Below are positions 1 to 5,583 of a stretch of 12,604 nt of DNA, piece by piece. The notes under the pieces were generated by a model. The model worked only from the letters and a program-made list of their open reading frames with translations, did not search any database and was not told the origin of the DNA. The stretch covers positions 1-12,604 of the forward strand of contig JAHFDE010000054.1 of assembly GCA_023249165.1 (NCBI GenBank), in the 5' to 3' direction. Made by a program: the position numbers and the translations under genes. This stretch comes from Candidatus Methylomirabilota bacterium. GTDB taxonomy: Bacteria > Methylomirabilota > Methylomirabilia > Methylomirabilales > CSP1-5. Positions within the stretch are counted from its first letter, which is position 1. The number at the start of each line of letters is the position of its first letter.

Positions 1-134
1 GGGCCCAGCGAGCGCGGGATCGAGCCGTGGAACGCATGGCCCGATGGGGAGATGAGTCGATCGATGTCCTGCGCGCCCAGGCGTCCCTCGCCCGGGCCCT
101 GATCCGCCTTGAGGTGGCCGAGAAGACTCGATAG
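1..134 (+). CDS. atpC: F1Fo ATP synthase epsilon subunit, C-terminal fragment
   Basis: The frame is open from the left edge (first full codon at 3) and stops with TAG at 132-134, giving the last 43 residues of a protein cut by the window edge. The tail is rich in Ala, Arg and Leu and ends with residues 'ASLARALIRLEVAEKTR'. This matches the C-terminal helical hairpin of AtpC, where repeats of Arg/Ala/Leu form two helices that can insert into the F1 core and inhibit ATP hydrolysis. In the family this subunit sits in the cytoplasmic central stalk with gamma, and atpC is usually the last gene of the atp operon, which fits the convergent gene that follows. The call rests on helix composition and ending only; the N-terminal beta-sandwich lies outside the window. 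Confidence 0.75.
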   Translation, partial: AQRARDRAVERMARWGDESIDVLRAQASLARALIRLEVAEKTR

Positions 135-222
135 CCGAATCCTTTACCCCTCGGACCACTGGCCGCGCGTGTAGATGATCCCCATCGGGGTTCCGGGAGG
201 CGGGGTGAGAAGGCGGGCGGGA

Positions 223-570
223 TCACGGCTCGTCGTCGATGGGCCCCTCGATATCCCCTTCTTCGCTCAGGGCATCTTCCATCATCGGCTCGAAGTCTTC
301 TCCCAGCTCGTCTCCAAGCTCTTTCCCCATCCGCGTAACCCACCGACGGACACTTCGGGGATCCTCTTGATCGAAGTCGCTCAGGTGGCTCGGATCAGTG
401 AGCCGGTCGAGACGCTCCTCGGTCCGGAGCCGGGCGAAGCGGGAGAGGAGGCGGTCGAGCTGCTCGCCTCCACAGTGGGGACAGCGGAGCGGCGGCGGAT
501 TGTGGATATTCAAGATGAGTAGGCTCAGAGTGCGGCCGCAGTCGCGGCATGCATATTCATAGATGGGCAT
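223..570 (-). CDS. FmdB-family zinc-ribbon protein
   Basis: A 115-residue protein begins MPIYEYACRDCG, the hallmark start of the FmdB/CxxC_CxxC_SSSS regulatory zinc-ribbon family. Cys8/Cys11 and Cys30/Cys33 form two CxxC knuckles that should bind one zinc. After the ribbon the protein runs through a charged helical stretch into a very acidic tail rich in Glu and Asp. Family members are small cytoplasmic proteins of mostly unknown role; the founder was linked to formamidase regulation, so a specific function cannot be assigned here. At 115 residues it is somewhat longer than many members, the extra length being the acidic tail. A GAGGGGG ribosome-binding site lies about 8 bases before the ATG at 570, and a good promoter is just upstream. 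It is convergent with atpC, 88 bases away. Confidence 0.85.
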   Translation of the reverse strand: MPIYEYACRDCGRTLSLLILNIHNPPPLRCPHCGGEQLDRLLSRFARLRTEERLDRLTDPSHLSDFDQEDPRSVRRWVTRMGKELGDELGEDFEPMMEDALSEEGDIEGPIDDEP

Positions 571-597
571 GGGATTTCCCCCTCAGCGACACACTCA

Positions 598-625
598 ATT
601 CTAGCAACTCAACGTGGACGGTCAA
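598..625 (-). promoter_or_regulatory. Sigma-70 promoter of the FmdB-family gene
   Basis: On the minus strand TTGACC (620-625) and TAGAAT (598-603) are separated by 16 bases, each matching the -35 and -10 consensus at 5 of 6 positions. Predicted transcription starts near 591, leaving a leader of about 20 bases before the ATG at 570. Nothing comparable reads the other way toward the RDD gene. Confidence 0.7.
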
Positions 626-686
626 GCCCCACGGGGGCCCTCGGGAGGATCGTTCCGCTCGTCGGCGGTTCTCCCTTCTTTCTGCA

Positions 687-924
687 GGCGGCACGTGTGG
701 GCCCCGAGCGACATTGCCGGAAGCGGCGGGGCCCCTCGGCGGGGCGGCGGCCTGGGAAACCGAGGCGCGATCCGTGCGTCGTTTCCTTGCACGGGCCGTG
801 AACGCGGAGGGACCCAGGCCGTAAGCCGCCGATCAGGGTCGACGCGAGAGGCCAGGAGGGAGGGGCCAAACGTGCTGCCCCTCTCATCTCCCGGCAATGT
901 CGCTCGGAGCCTGCAGGTGCTGCC
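687..924 (+). ncRNA. Candidate structured RNA closed by a 34-bp inverted repeat
   Basis: Arms 687-720 and 891-924 are reverse complements at 29 of 34 positions, including a perfect 17-bp core (CCGAGCGACATTGCCGG at 704-720 against 891-907). Read as plus-strand RNA, three of the five differences are G-U wobbles, leaving only two mismatches (695/916 and 703/908); read as minus-strand RNA, only one is a wobble, so plus transcription is favoured. Further stems nest inside: GGCCTGGG 749-756 with CCCAGGCC 813-820, GGCGGC 743-748 with GCCGCC 825-830, CCGTGC 772-777 with GCACGG 789-794, and GAGAGG 846-851 with CCTCTC 880-885. A long closing stem, an open middle and a terminal stem recall 6S RNA, and AAGCGG follows the stem as in E. 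coli 6S, but this is only a resemblance. A structured leader of the RDD gene or a MITE-like element are alternatives; I see no target-site duplication, promoter or terminator. The rest of 571-977 shows no convincing gene. Confidence 0.45.
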
Positions 925-977
925 AATCCCCCCTTCTGCCTTGACCGTCCCCTGGGGAATATGTTAAGCAGATTGGA

Positions 978-1721
978 ATGCGGTGCCACCATTGCGGCTA
1001 TGTGAGCTTTGATAGCCTCACCGTGTGTCGGCGGTGCGCCAACCCCTTCCTTCCGATCCGACCGCATGTTGCGCCGGCCCCCATGATCGTGCTGCCAGCC
1101 ATCGCTTCCCCGGTCGCGTTTCAAGAAACCCGGCTGGGGCTTCTGGACCGGTTCGTGGTCGAGGGGGAGGCCTCGGAAGAGGAACTGGACTGGAGTCGTC
1201 TCACCTTGCCGGCGGAGCTCAAGACGCCTGACGAGACGGAGGAGGCCAGGGTCTCCGCGGGTTCCGCAATGGTCTATGCGGGTTGTTTACGGAGGGCGGT
1301 TGCTGCCCTGGTCGATGCGCCCCTCTCCCTTGTCTTGACAGTTCCGGCCATGATTCTCGCCTACGTCACTGCGTTATTGGGGGGGATGGTCGCCAGGGAG
1401 CTGACATTCGAGGTCCAGCTTCTGGCGGTAGGTGCTGCGCTCGTGGCGGGCGTTGCGGTGAGCTTCGCCTACCACGTCTTGTACTGGGGGCAGGGAGGTC
1501 AGACCCCCGGAAAGATGCTGATGGGGGTGCGGGTGGTGAGGCGGGATGGCGGGGATGTCGGATACGGACGCGCCTTTCTGCGATGGGTAGGGTATTTCAT
1601 CGCGCTGCTCCCTTTCGGTCTGGGGCTGACCATGGTCCTCCTTCATCCGCGCAGGCGGGGGCTTCATGATCTCTTGGCCGGGACCTGTGTTGTTCTGGTC
1701 GATGCCGGAGGCGGGCAGTAA
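978..1721 (+). CDS. Zinc-ribbon and RDD-domain integral membrane protein
   Basis: A 247-residue protein with two parts. Residues 1-20 hold a zinc ribbon with Cys3/Cys6 and Cys17/Cys20. A Pro-rich and acidic linker (about 21-100) leads to an RDD domain: the Arg105-Arg106/Asp113 start, then membrane segments near 114-135, 146-170 and 204-222, the typical 'GQTPGKMLMGVRVV' cytoplasmic loop near 175-187, and 'RRRGLHDLLAGT' near the end. RDD proteins are inner-membrane proteins of uncertain role; some have been linked to ion exchange. The ATG at 978 is the only reasonable start since the first CxxC begins at residue 3. No real Shine-Dalgarno is visible and GGA directly abuts the ATG, so a leaderless message is possible. 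The next gene begins 19 bases after the stop, suggesting an operon. Confidence 0.85.
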   Translation: MRCHHCGYVSFDSLTVCRRCANPFLPIRPHVAPAPMIVLPAIASPVAFQETRLGLLDRFVVEGEASEEELDWSRLTLPAELKTPDETEEARVSAGSAMVYAGCLRRAVAALVDAPLSLVLTVPAMILAYVTALLGGMVARELTFEVQLLAVGAALVAGVAVSFAYHVLYWGQGGQTPGKMLMGVRVVRRDGGDVGYGRAFLRWVGYFIALLPFGLGLTMVLLHPRRRGLHDLLAGTCVVLVDAGGGQ

Positions 1722-1740
1722 CGCTGGGGGGGAAAGCGAT

Positions 1741-1971
1741 ATGGCTGAGAAGGCGAAGGGGGGCCGGGGGTTGGCCTTTCTGGCGCTCCTCATCAGCATT
1801 GCCGCGCTCGTGTTGGCGACGATGGCCTATCAGCGTACAGGAGCCGATCTAAAGCTTCGGGAGCGCGTGGAACATCTACAGCAGGCGCTGGAGGATGCCC
1901 GCCAGGAGACGGCCAATGCCCTGGGCCGGCTGGAGAAGCTCGTCCGGGGCTCTGAGAAAGGACAGCGGTAG
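1741..1971 (+). CDS. Small membrane-anchored coiled-coil protein
   Basis: A 76-residue protein with a charged N-terminus (MAEKAKGGRG), one hydrophobic helix at about residues 11-30 and a heptad-rich, strongly charged helix from about 36 to 70 that should form a coiled coil. The Lys/Arg-rich start suggests an N-in, C-out topology with the coiled coil in the periplasm. The start at 1741 is chosen because a purine-rich GGGGGGGAAAGCG stretch lies just ahead of it; the frame is open further upstream but only by overlapping the RDD gene. It lies 19 bases after the RDD stop and is probably co-transcribed. I do not recognise a named family. Its stop lies only 9 bases from the convergent purM stop, so the two transcripts must meet or overlap. 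Confidence 0.7.
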   Translation: MAEKAKGGRGLAFLALLISIAALVLATMAYQRTGADLKLRERVEHLQQALEDARQETANALGRLEKLVRGSEKGQR

Positions 1972-1980
1972 CTCGCCCGA

Positions 1981-3132
1981 TCAAAGAGATCTCCTCCCCA
2001 GGCCTTTCCCTGAACCCTGAACCCTGAACCTTGAACCCGAAACGAATCGCCCCGCGTGCCCCACGAGGTTATGCGGTTTCAGGGAGATCCGCTGTTCGGC
2101 GTCCCGGATGGCATATCCCAGCCGATAGCACTCGACCCCATGCCTTTTGGCGATGGCCATGACCCGGTCGATCTGGCGAGGGTCATCCGGCAGCACGAGA
2201 CAGAAGCCGATTCCCATGTTGAAGACTCGAAACATTTCCTCGGGGCCTATCCGGCCCATGGCCTGGATCAAGCCAAAAACGGGGTGCGGTTCCGGCCAGA
2301 AGTCGATGACAAAGCCGACTGGTGCAGCGACCCGGCTGAGGTTGAGGAGGCCATCGCCAGTCATATGGATGAGGGCCTTCAGGTCCAACTCGTCCCTTAG
2401 CATTTCGATGACCTCGGGGACGTAGATGCGGGTCGGCTCGAGCAGTTCGTCCCCGATGGTCCGACCCAGTTCGGGCATGTGCCGATCCGGGCGAAGTTTC
2501 CGGCGTCGGAAGAACACATCGCGGGCTAATGTCAGGCCGTTGCTGTGAATGCCGCTCGACCGGAGCCCCAGGACCACATCCTTCGGTCTGATGCGCTGAC
2601 CGATGATGATGCGATCCAGCGGGACGATGCCCACGCAGGTCCCGACCAGATCACACCCATCGTCCCTGTGGACCCCCCGGATCATCTCGCGGAGCTGCGC
2701 GATCTCGCCGCCGGGAATCGTGATCCGGGCGCGGCGCGCCCCCTCCTGTAACCCCTTCCCGATCTCCCGGAACATCCGACGGTTGGGCGACTGCACCGCC
2801 ACGTAGTCAACGAGCGCCAGCGGCTCTGCCCCGACGCAGAGGAGGTCATTCACGTTCATCGCGACGCAGTCGATGCCGATGGTATCGAACCTGCCCAGCA
2901 TCTGGGCCACCAGGATCTTCGTCCCGACGCCGTCCGTCGAGAGCGCGAGGCCGAGGTTCTCGCCGAGGGCGATGACATTGGCGAAGTACCCGAAGGGGAG
3001 CATCACGCGGCCGATAGCCTTGCGAAAGGCGAAGGTCTCTCGGAGCAGGGCAGTGAGATCCTTGAGGGCGGAGCCTGCTCTCTCCGCATCCACACCGGCC
3101 CTGGCGTACGGTGCCTGCTTTGACCGACCCAT
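1981..3132 (-). CDS. purM: Phosphoribosylformylglycinamidine cyclo-ligase (AIR synthetase)
   Basis: PurM closes the imidazole ring in purine synthesis, converting FGAM and ATP to AIR in the cytoplasm. The 383-residue protein shows the family hallmarks in order: YARAGVD near the N-terminus, STDGVGTK near residue 66, NVNDLLCVGAEPLALVDY near 93-110, a Gly-rich segment GGEIAQ near 141, the SSGIHSNGLTLAR loop near 190, and the late HMTGDGLLNLSR motif. The usual GGETAEMPG signature is diverged to GGEIAQLREM, so this is a distant variant of the family. Typical PurM is about 340-350 residues; the excess is a C-terminal tail encoded by a heptad repeat. The start has a GAGGGG ribosome-binding site about 8 bases upstream and a promoter at 3164-3192. 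No other purine gene is adjacent. Confidence 0.9.
   Translation of the reverse strand: MGRSKQAPYARAGVDAERAGSALKDLTALLRETFAFRKAIGRVMLPFGYFANVIALGENLGLALSTDGVGTKILVAQMLGRFDTIGIDCVAMNVNDLLCVGAEPLALVDYVAVQSPNRRMFREIGKGLQEGARRARITIPGGEIAQLREMIRGVHRDDGCDLVGTCVGIVPLDRIIIGQRIRPKDVVLGLRSSGIHSNGLTLARDVFFRRRKLRPDRHMPELGRTIGDELLEPTRIYVPEVIEMLRDELDLKALIHMTGDGLLNLSRVAAPVGFVIDFWPEPHPVFGLIQAMGRIGPEEMFRVFNMGIGFCLVLPDDPRQIDRVMAIAKRHGVECYRLGYAIRDAEQRISLKPHNLVGHAGRFVSGSRFRVQGSGKGLGRRSL
2008..2042. repeat. CCCTGAA heptanucleotide tandem repeat
   Basis: Three exact CCCTGAA units (2008-2014, 2015-2021, 2022-2028) are followed by a CCTTGAA unit (2029-2035) and a degenerate CCCGAAA (2036-2042). On the coding strand of purM this reads as TTCAGGG repeats and encodes the residues FRVQGSG near the C-terminus. 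The array lies inside the 3' end of the gene, about 25-60 bases before its stop. Confidence 0.9.
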
Positions 3133-3163
3133 CGGATCCCCTCGGGGACGCTCAGTTCGGCTT

Positions 3164-3192
3164 ACGATAGCCTAGATCTCGTTGCGGGACAA
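3164..3192 (-). promoter_or_regulatory. Probable sigma-70 promoter of purM
   Basis: On the minus strand TTGTCC (3187-3192) and TATCGT (3164-3169) are separated by exactly 17 bases, each matching consensus at 4 of 6 positions. Transcription would start near 3157, giving a short leader of about 25 bases. It is back to back with the tRNA-Phe promoter, the two -35 boxes lying about 22 bases apart. Confidence 0.5.
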
Positions 3193-3214
3193 GCCGTCGC
3201 CGTTTGGATAGCCC

Positions 3215-3243
3215 TCGACACTGACGCGGCAATCTGGTATCCT
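3215..3243 (+). promoter_or_regulatory. Sigma-70 promoter of tRNA-Phe
   Basis: TCGACA (3215-3220, 5 of 6 to consensus) and TATCCT (3238-3243, 4 of 6) are separated by 17 bases, and the -10 box is preceded by TGG, an extended -10 element. Predicted start is near 3250, about 29 bases before the mature 5' end of the tRNA, leaving a leader for RNase P to remove. Confidence 0.7.
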
Positions 3244-3278
3244 CCAAAACACTCACCGCTCTCGGTCCAGCACCAATC

Positions 3279-3354
3279 GGGCAGGTAGCTCAGTCGGTAG
3301 AGCACGGGACTGAAAATCCCGGTGTCGGCGGTTCAATTCCGCCCCTGCCCACCA
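3279..3354 (+). tRNA. tRNA-Phe (GAA)
   Basis: A complete 76-base cloverleaf. The acceptor stem GGGCAGG pairs perfectly with CCTGCCC, the D arm is GCTC/GAGC, the anticodon stem CGGGA/TCCCG holds the loop CTGAAAA with anticodon GAA at 3312-3314, and the T arm GGCGG/CCGCC holds TTCAATT. The discriminator is A and the CCA end is encoded. It reads phenylalanine codons. It has its own promoter and stands alone as a single-gene unit, followed within 81 bases by the convergent methyltransferase gene. No clear rho-independent terminator follows; only the short palindrome CCTCTAGAGG (3377-3386) is present, without a T run. Confidence 0.98.
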
Positions 3355-3434
3355 GTAACTCTCCAGCCTTTCCAACCCTCTAGAGGACGGACTTCTTTCA
3401 GGTTCTGCGTCGAAAAGGGACGCTCCTCTTGAAT

Positions 3435-4046
3435 CTACGGCTTGGGGCGCTGGGCGTCGATGCGCCACAGATAGACCCAGTGGACTGAGTGGGTCGACTC
3501 TGCGTCCCGGACCTCTGCAGCCCGAAGCGGCGCCCAATCACCCATGTCGTAGTTGTGCGAGACGACGCGGGCCCCGACGCGAAGCTGGGAGAGGATCCGC
3601 GGACGAAGCCTGAGGTTTGCCTCGGGCAACAGATAGAGTGTCACGACGGTGGCTGGCGAGAGATCGACGGTCATCACGTCCTGCTTACGGAAATCGACGA
3701 GGTGCGAGACGCCCTCCGTGCGGGCCTTCTCCCGAGCCTCCTGTATGAGGTCATCATCGATCTCAAACCCGACCCCTTTCGCCCCGTACTTCTTCGCGGC
3801 GGTGATCACGATTCTCCCGTCGCCCGAGCCCAGGTCGTACACGATGTCGTCCTTTGAGATCCCGGCCATCGTCAGCATCATCTCTACCACGCTCTGAGGT
3901 GTCGGGACGAAGGGCGCGAGCTTGGGATCGGTCGCGACTTGGGCGAACGGGCCGTGGACGGCCCCAGACCAGACCCCGGGCGAGAGTGCCAATCCCAGGG
4001 TCGCGACCAGCACGGCGACCTGTCGAAATCTCAGGGGTCCGTTCAT
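3435..4046 (-). CDS. DOT1-like SAM-dependent methyltransferase with signal peptide
   Basis: A 203-residue protein. Residues 1 to about 31 form a hydrophobic, Ala/Leu/Val-rich segment after MNGPLRFRQ that looks like a signal peptide or anchor. The rest is a class I SAM-binding fold: FVPTPQSVVEMML, motif I VYDLGSGDGRIVITAAKKYG, the acidic ribose-binding FEIDDD, then FRKQDVMTVDL and VVTLYLLPEANLRLRPRI, a pattern I recall from bacterial DOT1-like methyltransferases of unknown substrate. The ATG at 4046 overlaps the stop of the permease as ATGA, with AAGGAG about 7 bases upstream, so translation is probably coupled. SAM is not expected outside the cytoplasm, so export would be puzzling; the segment may be a membrane anchor with the domain kept inside. 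Confidence 0.75.
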   Translation of the reverse strand: MNGPLRFRQVAVLVATLGLALSPGVWSGAVHGPFAQVATDPKLAPFVPTPQSVVEMMLTMAGISKDDIVYDLGSGDGRIVITAAKKYGAKGVGFEIDDDLIQEAREKARTEGVSHLVDFRKQDVMTVDLSPATVVTLYLLPEANLRLRPRILSQLRVGARVVSHNYDMGDWAPLRAAEVRDAESTHSVHWVYLWRIDAQRPKP

Positions 4047-5410
4047 GCGGTTCTCCTTTCCCTGTTTTTTGCGGATGAAAGCCAGTAGAGCGGGAGCCCA
4101 ACGAGCACGATCGCTGCGCCCAACAGCGACTCCTGGGGCGCATAAGACAACGATCCGTAGAGCATGTATGCCGAGGACATGCAGAAGACCAGCGGTGTCA
4201 GCGGATACCCAATGACCAGGTACGGGCGGGCCTGCTCCCGGTCCTTCCAGCGTAGAATAAACAGCGAGATGCCGGTCAGGAGGAAGAAAAACCAGAATAC
4301 GGCCGCCGTATACTTCACGAGCGCCTCGAATCCGTCCCTGGAGCCAATCGTCACGATCAGCGTCATGGTGATCAACGCCTGAGTGATGAGGGCCCACGTC
4401 GGTGTCCCGAACCGCTCGCTCCACGTCCCGAGCCGAGACAGGACCCAGTGGTCCTGCCCCAGCGCATAACTGATCCGTGCCCCCGTGAAGATCTGGCCGT
4501 TGACAGCGCCGAGCGCCGACACCGCCACAAGGATCACCATGAGATGTGCGCCGGCGCTCCCGAACGACAGGGAGAGGACATCGGCTGCGACTGCCTGCGA
4601 GGCTCTCACCTGCTGAAACCCGAGACCCCGGAGAAACGCCCAGTTGATGGCGAGGTACATGAGGGTGACGAGGCCGGTGCCAAAGAACAGGGACCGGGGG
4701 ATGTTTCGCTGAGGCTCTTTCACCTCCGCGGCGATATACGCGTTTTCGTGCCACCCGCCGTAGGTCCAGAGGACAAAAATCATCGCGAGCGGAAACGAGC
4801 CGGAAGAAATCGAAGGGGCGGACGGCGACGAGCCAGGTGTCAGCGCGAACAACGCACCGACCAGCACGATCATCGATATTCCGAGGACCTTGCTCACCGT
4901 CAAGGCATTTTGCGTCCACTTGCCTTCGCGGACGCCGCGCACGTTCACCAGCGACAGCAGCCCGACGATCCAGACGGCGTACACGACTGACGAGCGTGGC
5001 CCCAGCGGAGCGATGCGGGTCATATAGTCGGAAAACACGAAAGACATCGCGGCGATGGACCCCGTTCGGATCACCAGCAACTCGGCCCACCCGTAGAGGA
5101 AGCCGACCCACGAGCCGTACGCCCGGCTCAGGTAGACATAGTCCCCGCCGGATCGGGGATGCGCGGTGGCGAGCTCCGCATAACAGAGCGCACCGATGAA
5201 GGCGAGCACACCGCCGAGGGCCCAAGCCATCAACAGGGCCGTAGGATCCGAAACATTCGCCGCGACTCGCGGTGGGGACTCGTAGATCCCAACGCCGATG
5301 ACGATCCCGACCATCATGCAGACCGCATCGAAGAACCCCAGCTGTCTGCCTGGCCGATGCGCCTTGGAAGACTGATCCTCGGCAGTTCCTGCAACGTCTC
5401 GAGCTCGCAT
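4043..5410 (-). CDS. APC-superfamily amino acid permease
   Basis: A 455-residue polytopic membrane protein with about twelve hydrophobic segments. The first membrane helix carries MMVGIVIGVGIYESP, the unwound Gly-rich motif of the amino acid-polyamine-organocation superfamily, and the segment ELATAHPRSGGDYVYLSRAYG matches the helix 2-3 region of the APC amino acid transporters. It should import or exchange an amino acid across the inner membrane; substrate cannot be read from sequence. Length is normal for the family (about 430-500). The ATG at 5410 is the first start in frame and gives a hydrophilic tail of about 24 residues before helix 1; its ribosome-binding site (GAGAAAG) is weak. It is the first gene of a two-gene unit with the DOT1-like methyltransferase, and its TGA overlaps that gene's ATG. 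Confidence 0.88.
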   Translation of the reverse strand: MRARDVAGTAEDQSSKAHRPGRQLGFFDAVCMMVGIVIGVGIYESPPRVAANVSDPTALLMAWALGGVLAFIGALCYAELATAHPRSGGDYVYLSRAYGSWVGFLYGWAELLVIRTGSIAAMSFVFSDYMTRIAPLGPRSSVVYAVWIVGLLSLVNVRGVREGKWTQNALTVSKVLGISMIVLVGALFALTPGSSPSAPSISSGSFPLAMIFVLWTYGGWHENAYIAAEVKEPQRNIPRSLFFGTGLVTLMYLAINWAFLRGLGFQQVRASQAVAADVLSLSFGSAGAHLMVILVAVSALGAVNGQIFTGARISYALGQDHWVLSRLGTWSERFGTPTWALITQALITMTLIVTIGSRDGFEALVKYTAAVFWFFFLLTGISLFILRWKDREQARPYLVIGYPLTPLVFCMSSAYMLYGSLSYAPQESLLGAAIVLVGLPLYWLSSAKNRERRTA

Positions 5411-5475
5411 GGACGCTTTCTCAGTTCCCTGCGTCGTTGATCTGCCTGTCGTGGGTTCAGCGAGACTGGCGGTCT

Positions 5476-5505
5476 ATAATACGGCATCCCCTGCTCTCCT
5501 GTCCA
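5476..5505 (-). promoter_or_regulatory. Promoter of the permease-methyltransferase operon
   Basis: On the minus strand TGGACA (5500-5505) and TATTAT (5476-5481), each 5 of 6 to consensus, are separated by 18 bases. Start would be near 5469 with a leader of about 60 bases. The same bases read on the plus strand give a perfect TATAAT at 5475-5480, but there is no matching -35 box in that direction. Confidence 0.6.
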
Positions 5506-5527
5506 TTTCGATGCGGTGGTGCCCATG

Positions 5528-5565
5528 ATTCGTGTTATGCTGCGATCACGAATAGCGTTGCTATT
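5528..5565 (+). promoter_or_regulatory. Overlapping inverted repeats with extended -10 box, upstream of the FAD oxidoreductase
   Basis: ATTCGTG (5528-5534) and CACGAAT (5547-5553) form a perfect 7-bp inverted repeat with a 12-base spacer, and AATAGC (5551-5556) and GCTATT (5560-5565) form a second perfect 6-bp one with a 3-base spacer. The two share bases 5551-5553, so as RNA hairpins they would compete. A TGTTATGCT sequence (5533-5541) resembling an extended -10 box lies inside the first repeat, so a bound repressor would block it. The site is 18 bases before the chosen ATG. Operator or RNA switch cannot be told apart from sequence. Confidence 0.35.
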
Positions 5566-5583
5566 TGCGATTTGTGGCCGACG

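Noticed and set aside
178..190. CCCC-ATC-GGGG hairpin between atpC and the zinc-ribbon gene
   Set aside because: Only four base pairs with no T run; too weak to call a terminator.
941..969. TTGACC followed by TATGTT as a promoter for the RDD gene
   Set aside because: The spacing is only 13 bases, and no -10 box is found at 16-18 bases.
609..1124. Several overlapping open frames in the 571-977 gap (171, 117 and 91 codons)
   Set aside because: They overlap each other on both strands, are Arg/Pro/Gly-rich with no protein-like pattern, and cover the long inverted repeat.
3253..3537. 94-codon minus-strand frame across the tRNA, containing AELNRRHRDFQSRALPTELPA
   Set aside because: This is the translation of the antisense strand of tRNA-Phe, a familiar false protein in databases; the tRNA explains it.
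3435..5225. 596-codon minus-strand frame that includes the methyltransferase
   Set aside because: Upstream of 4046 it only shadows the permease in another frame (Arg-rich, low complexity). The ATG at 4046 with a good ribosome-binding site is the real start.
5437..5583. Upstream extension of the FAD oxidoreductase frame
   Set aside because: The extra 49 residues have no family match, and the region holds the divergent promoter and inverted repeats; the Rossmann motif fits the ATG at 5584.
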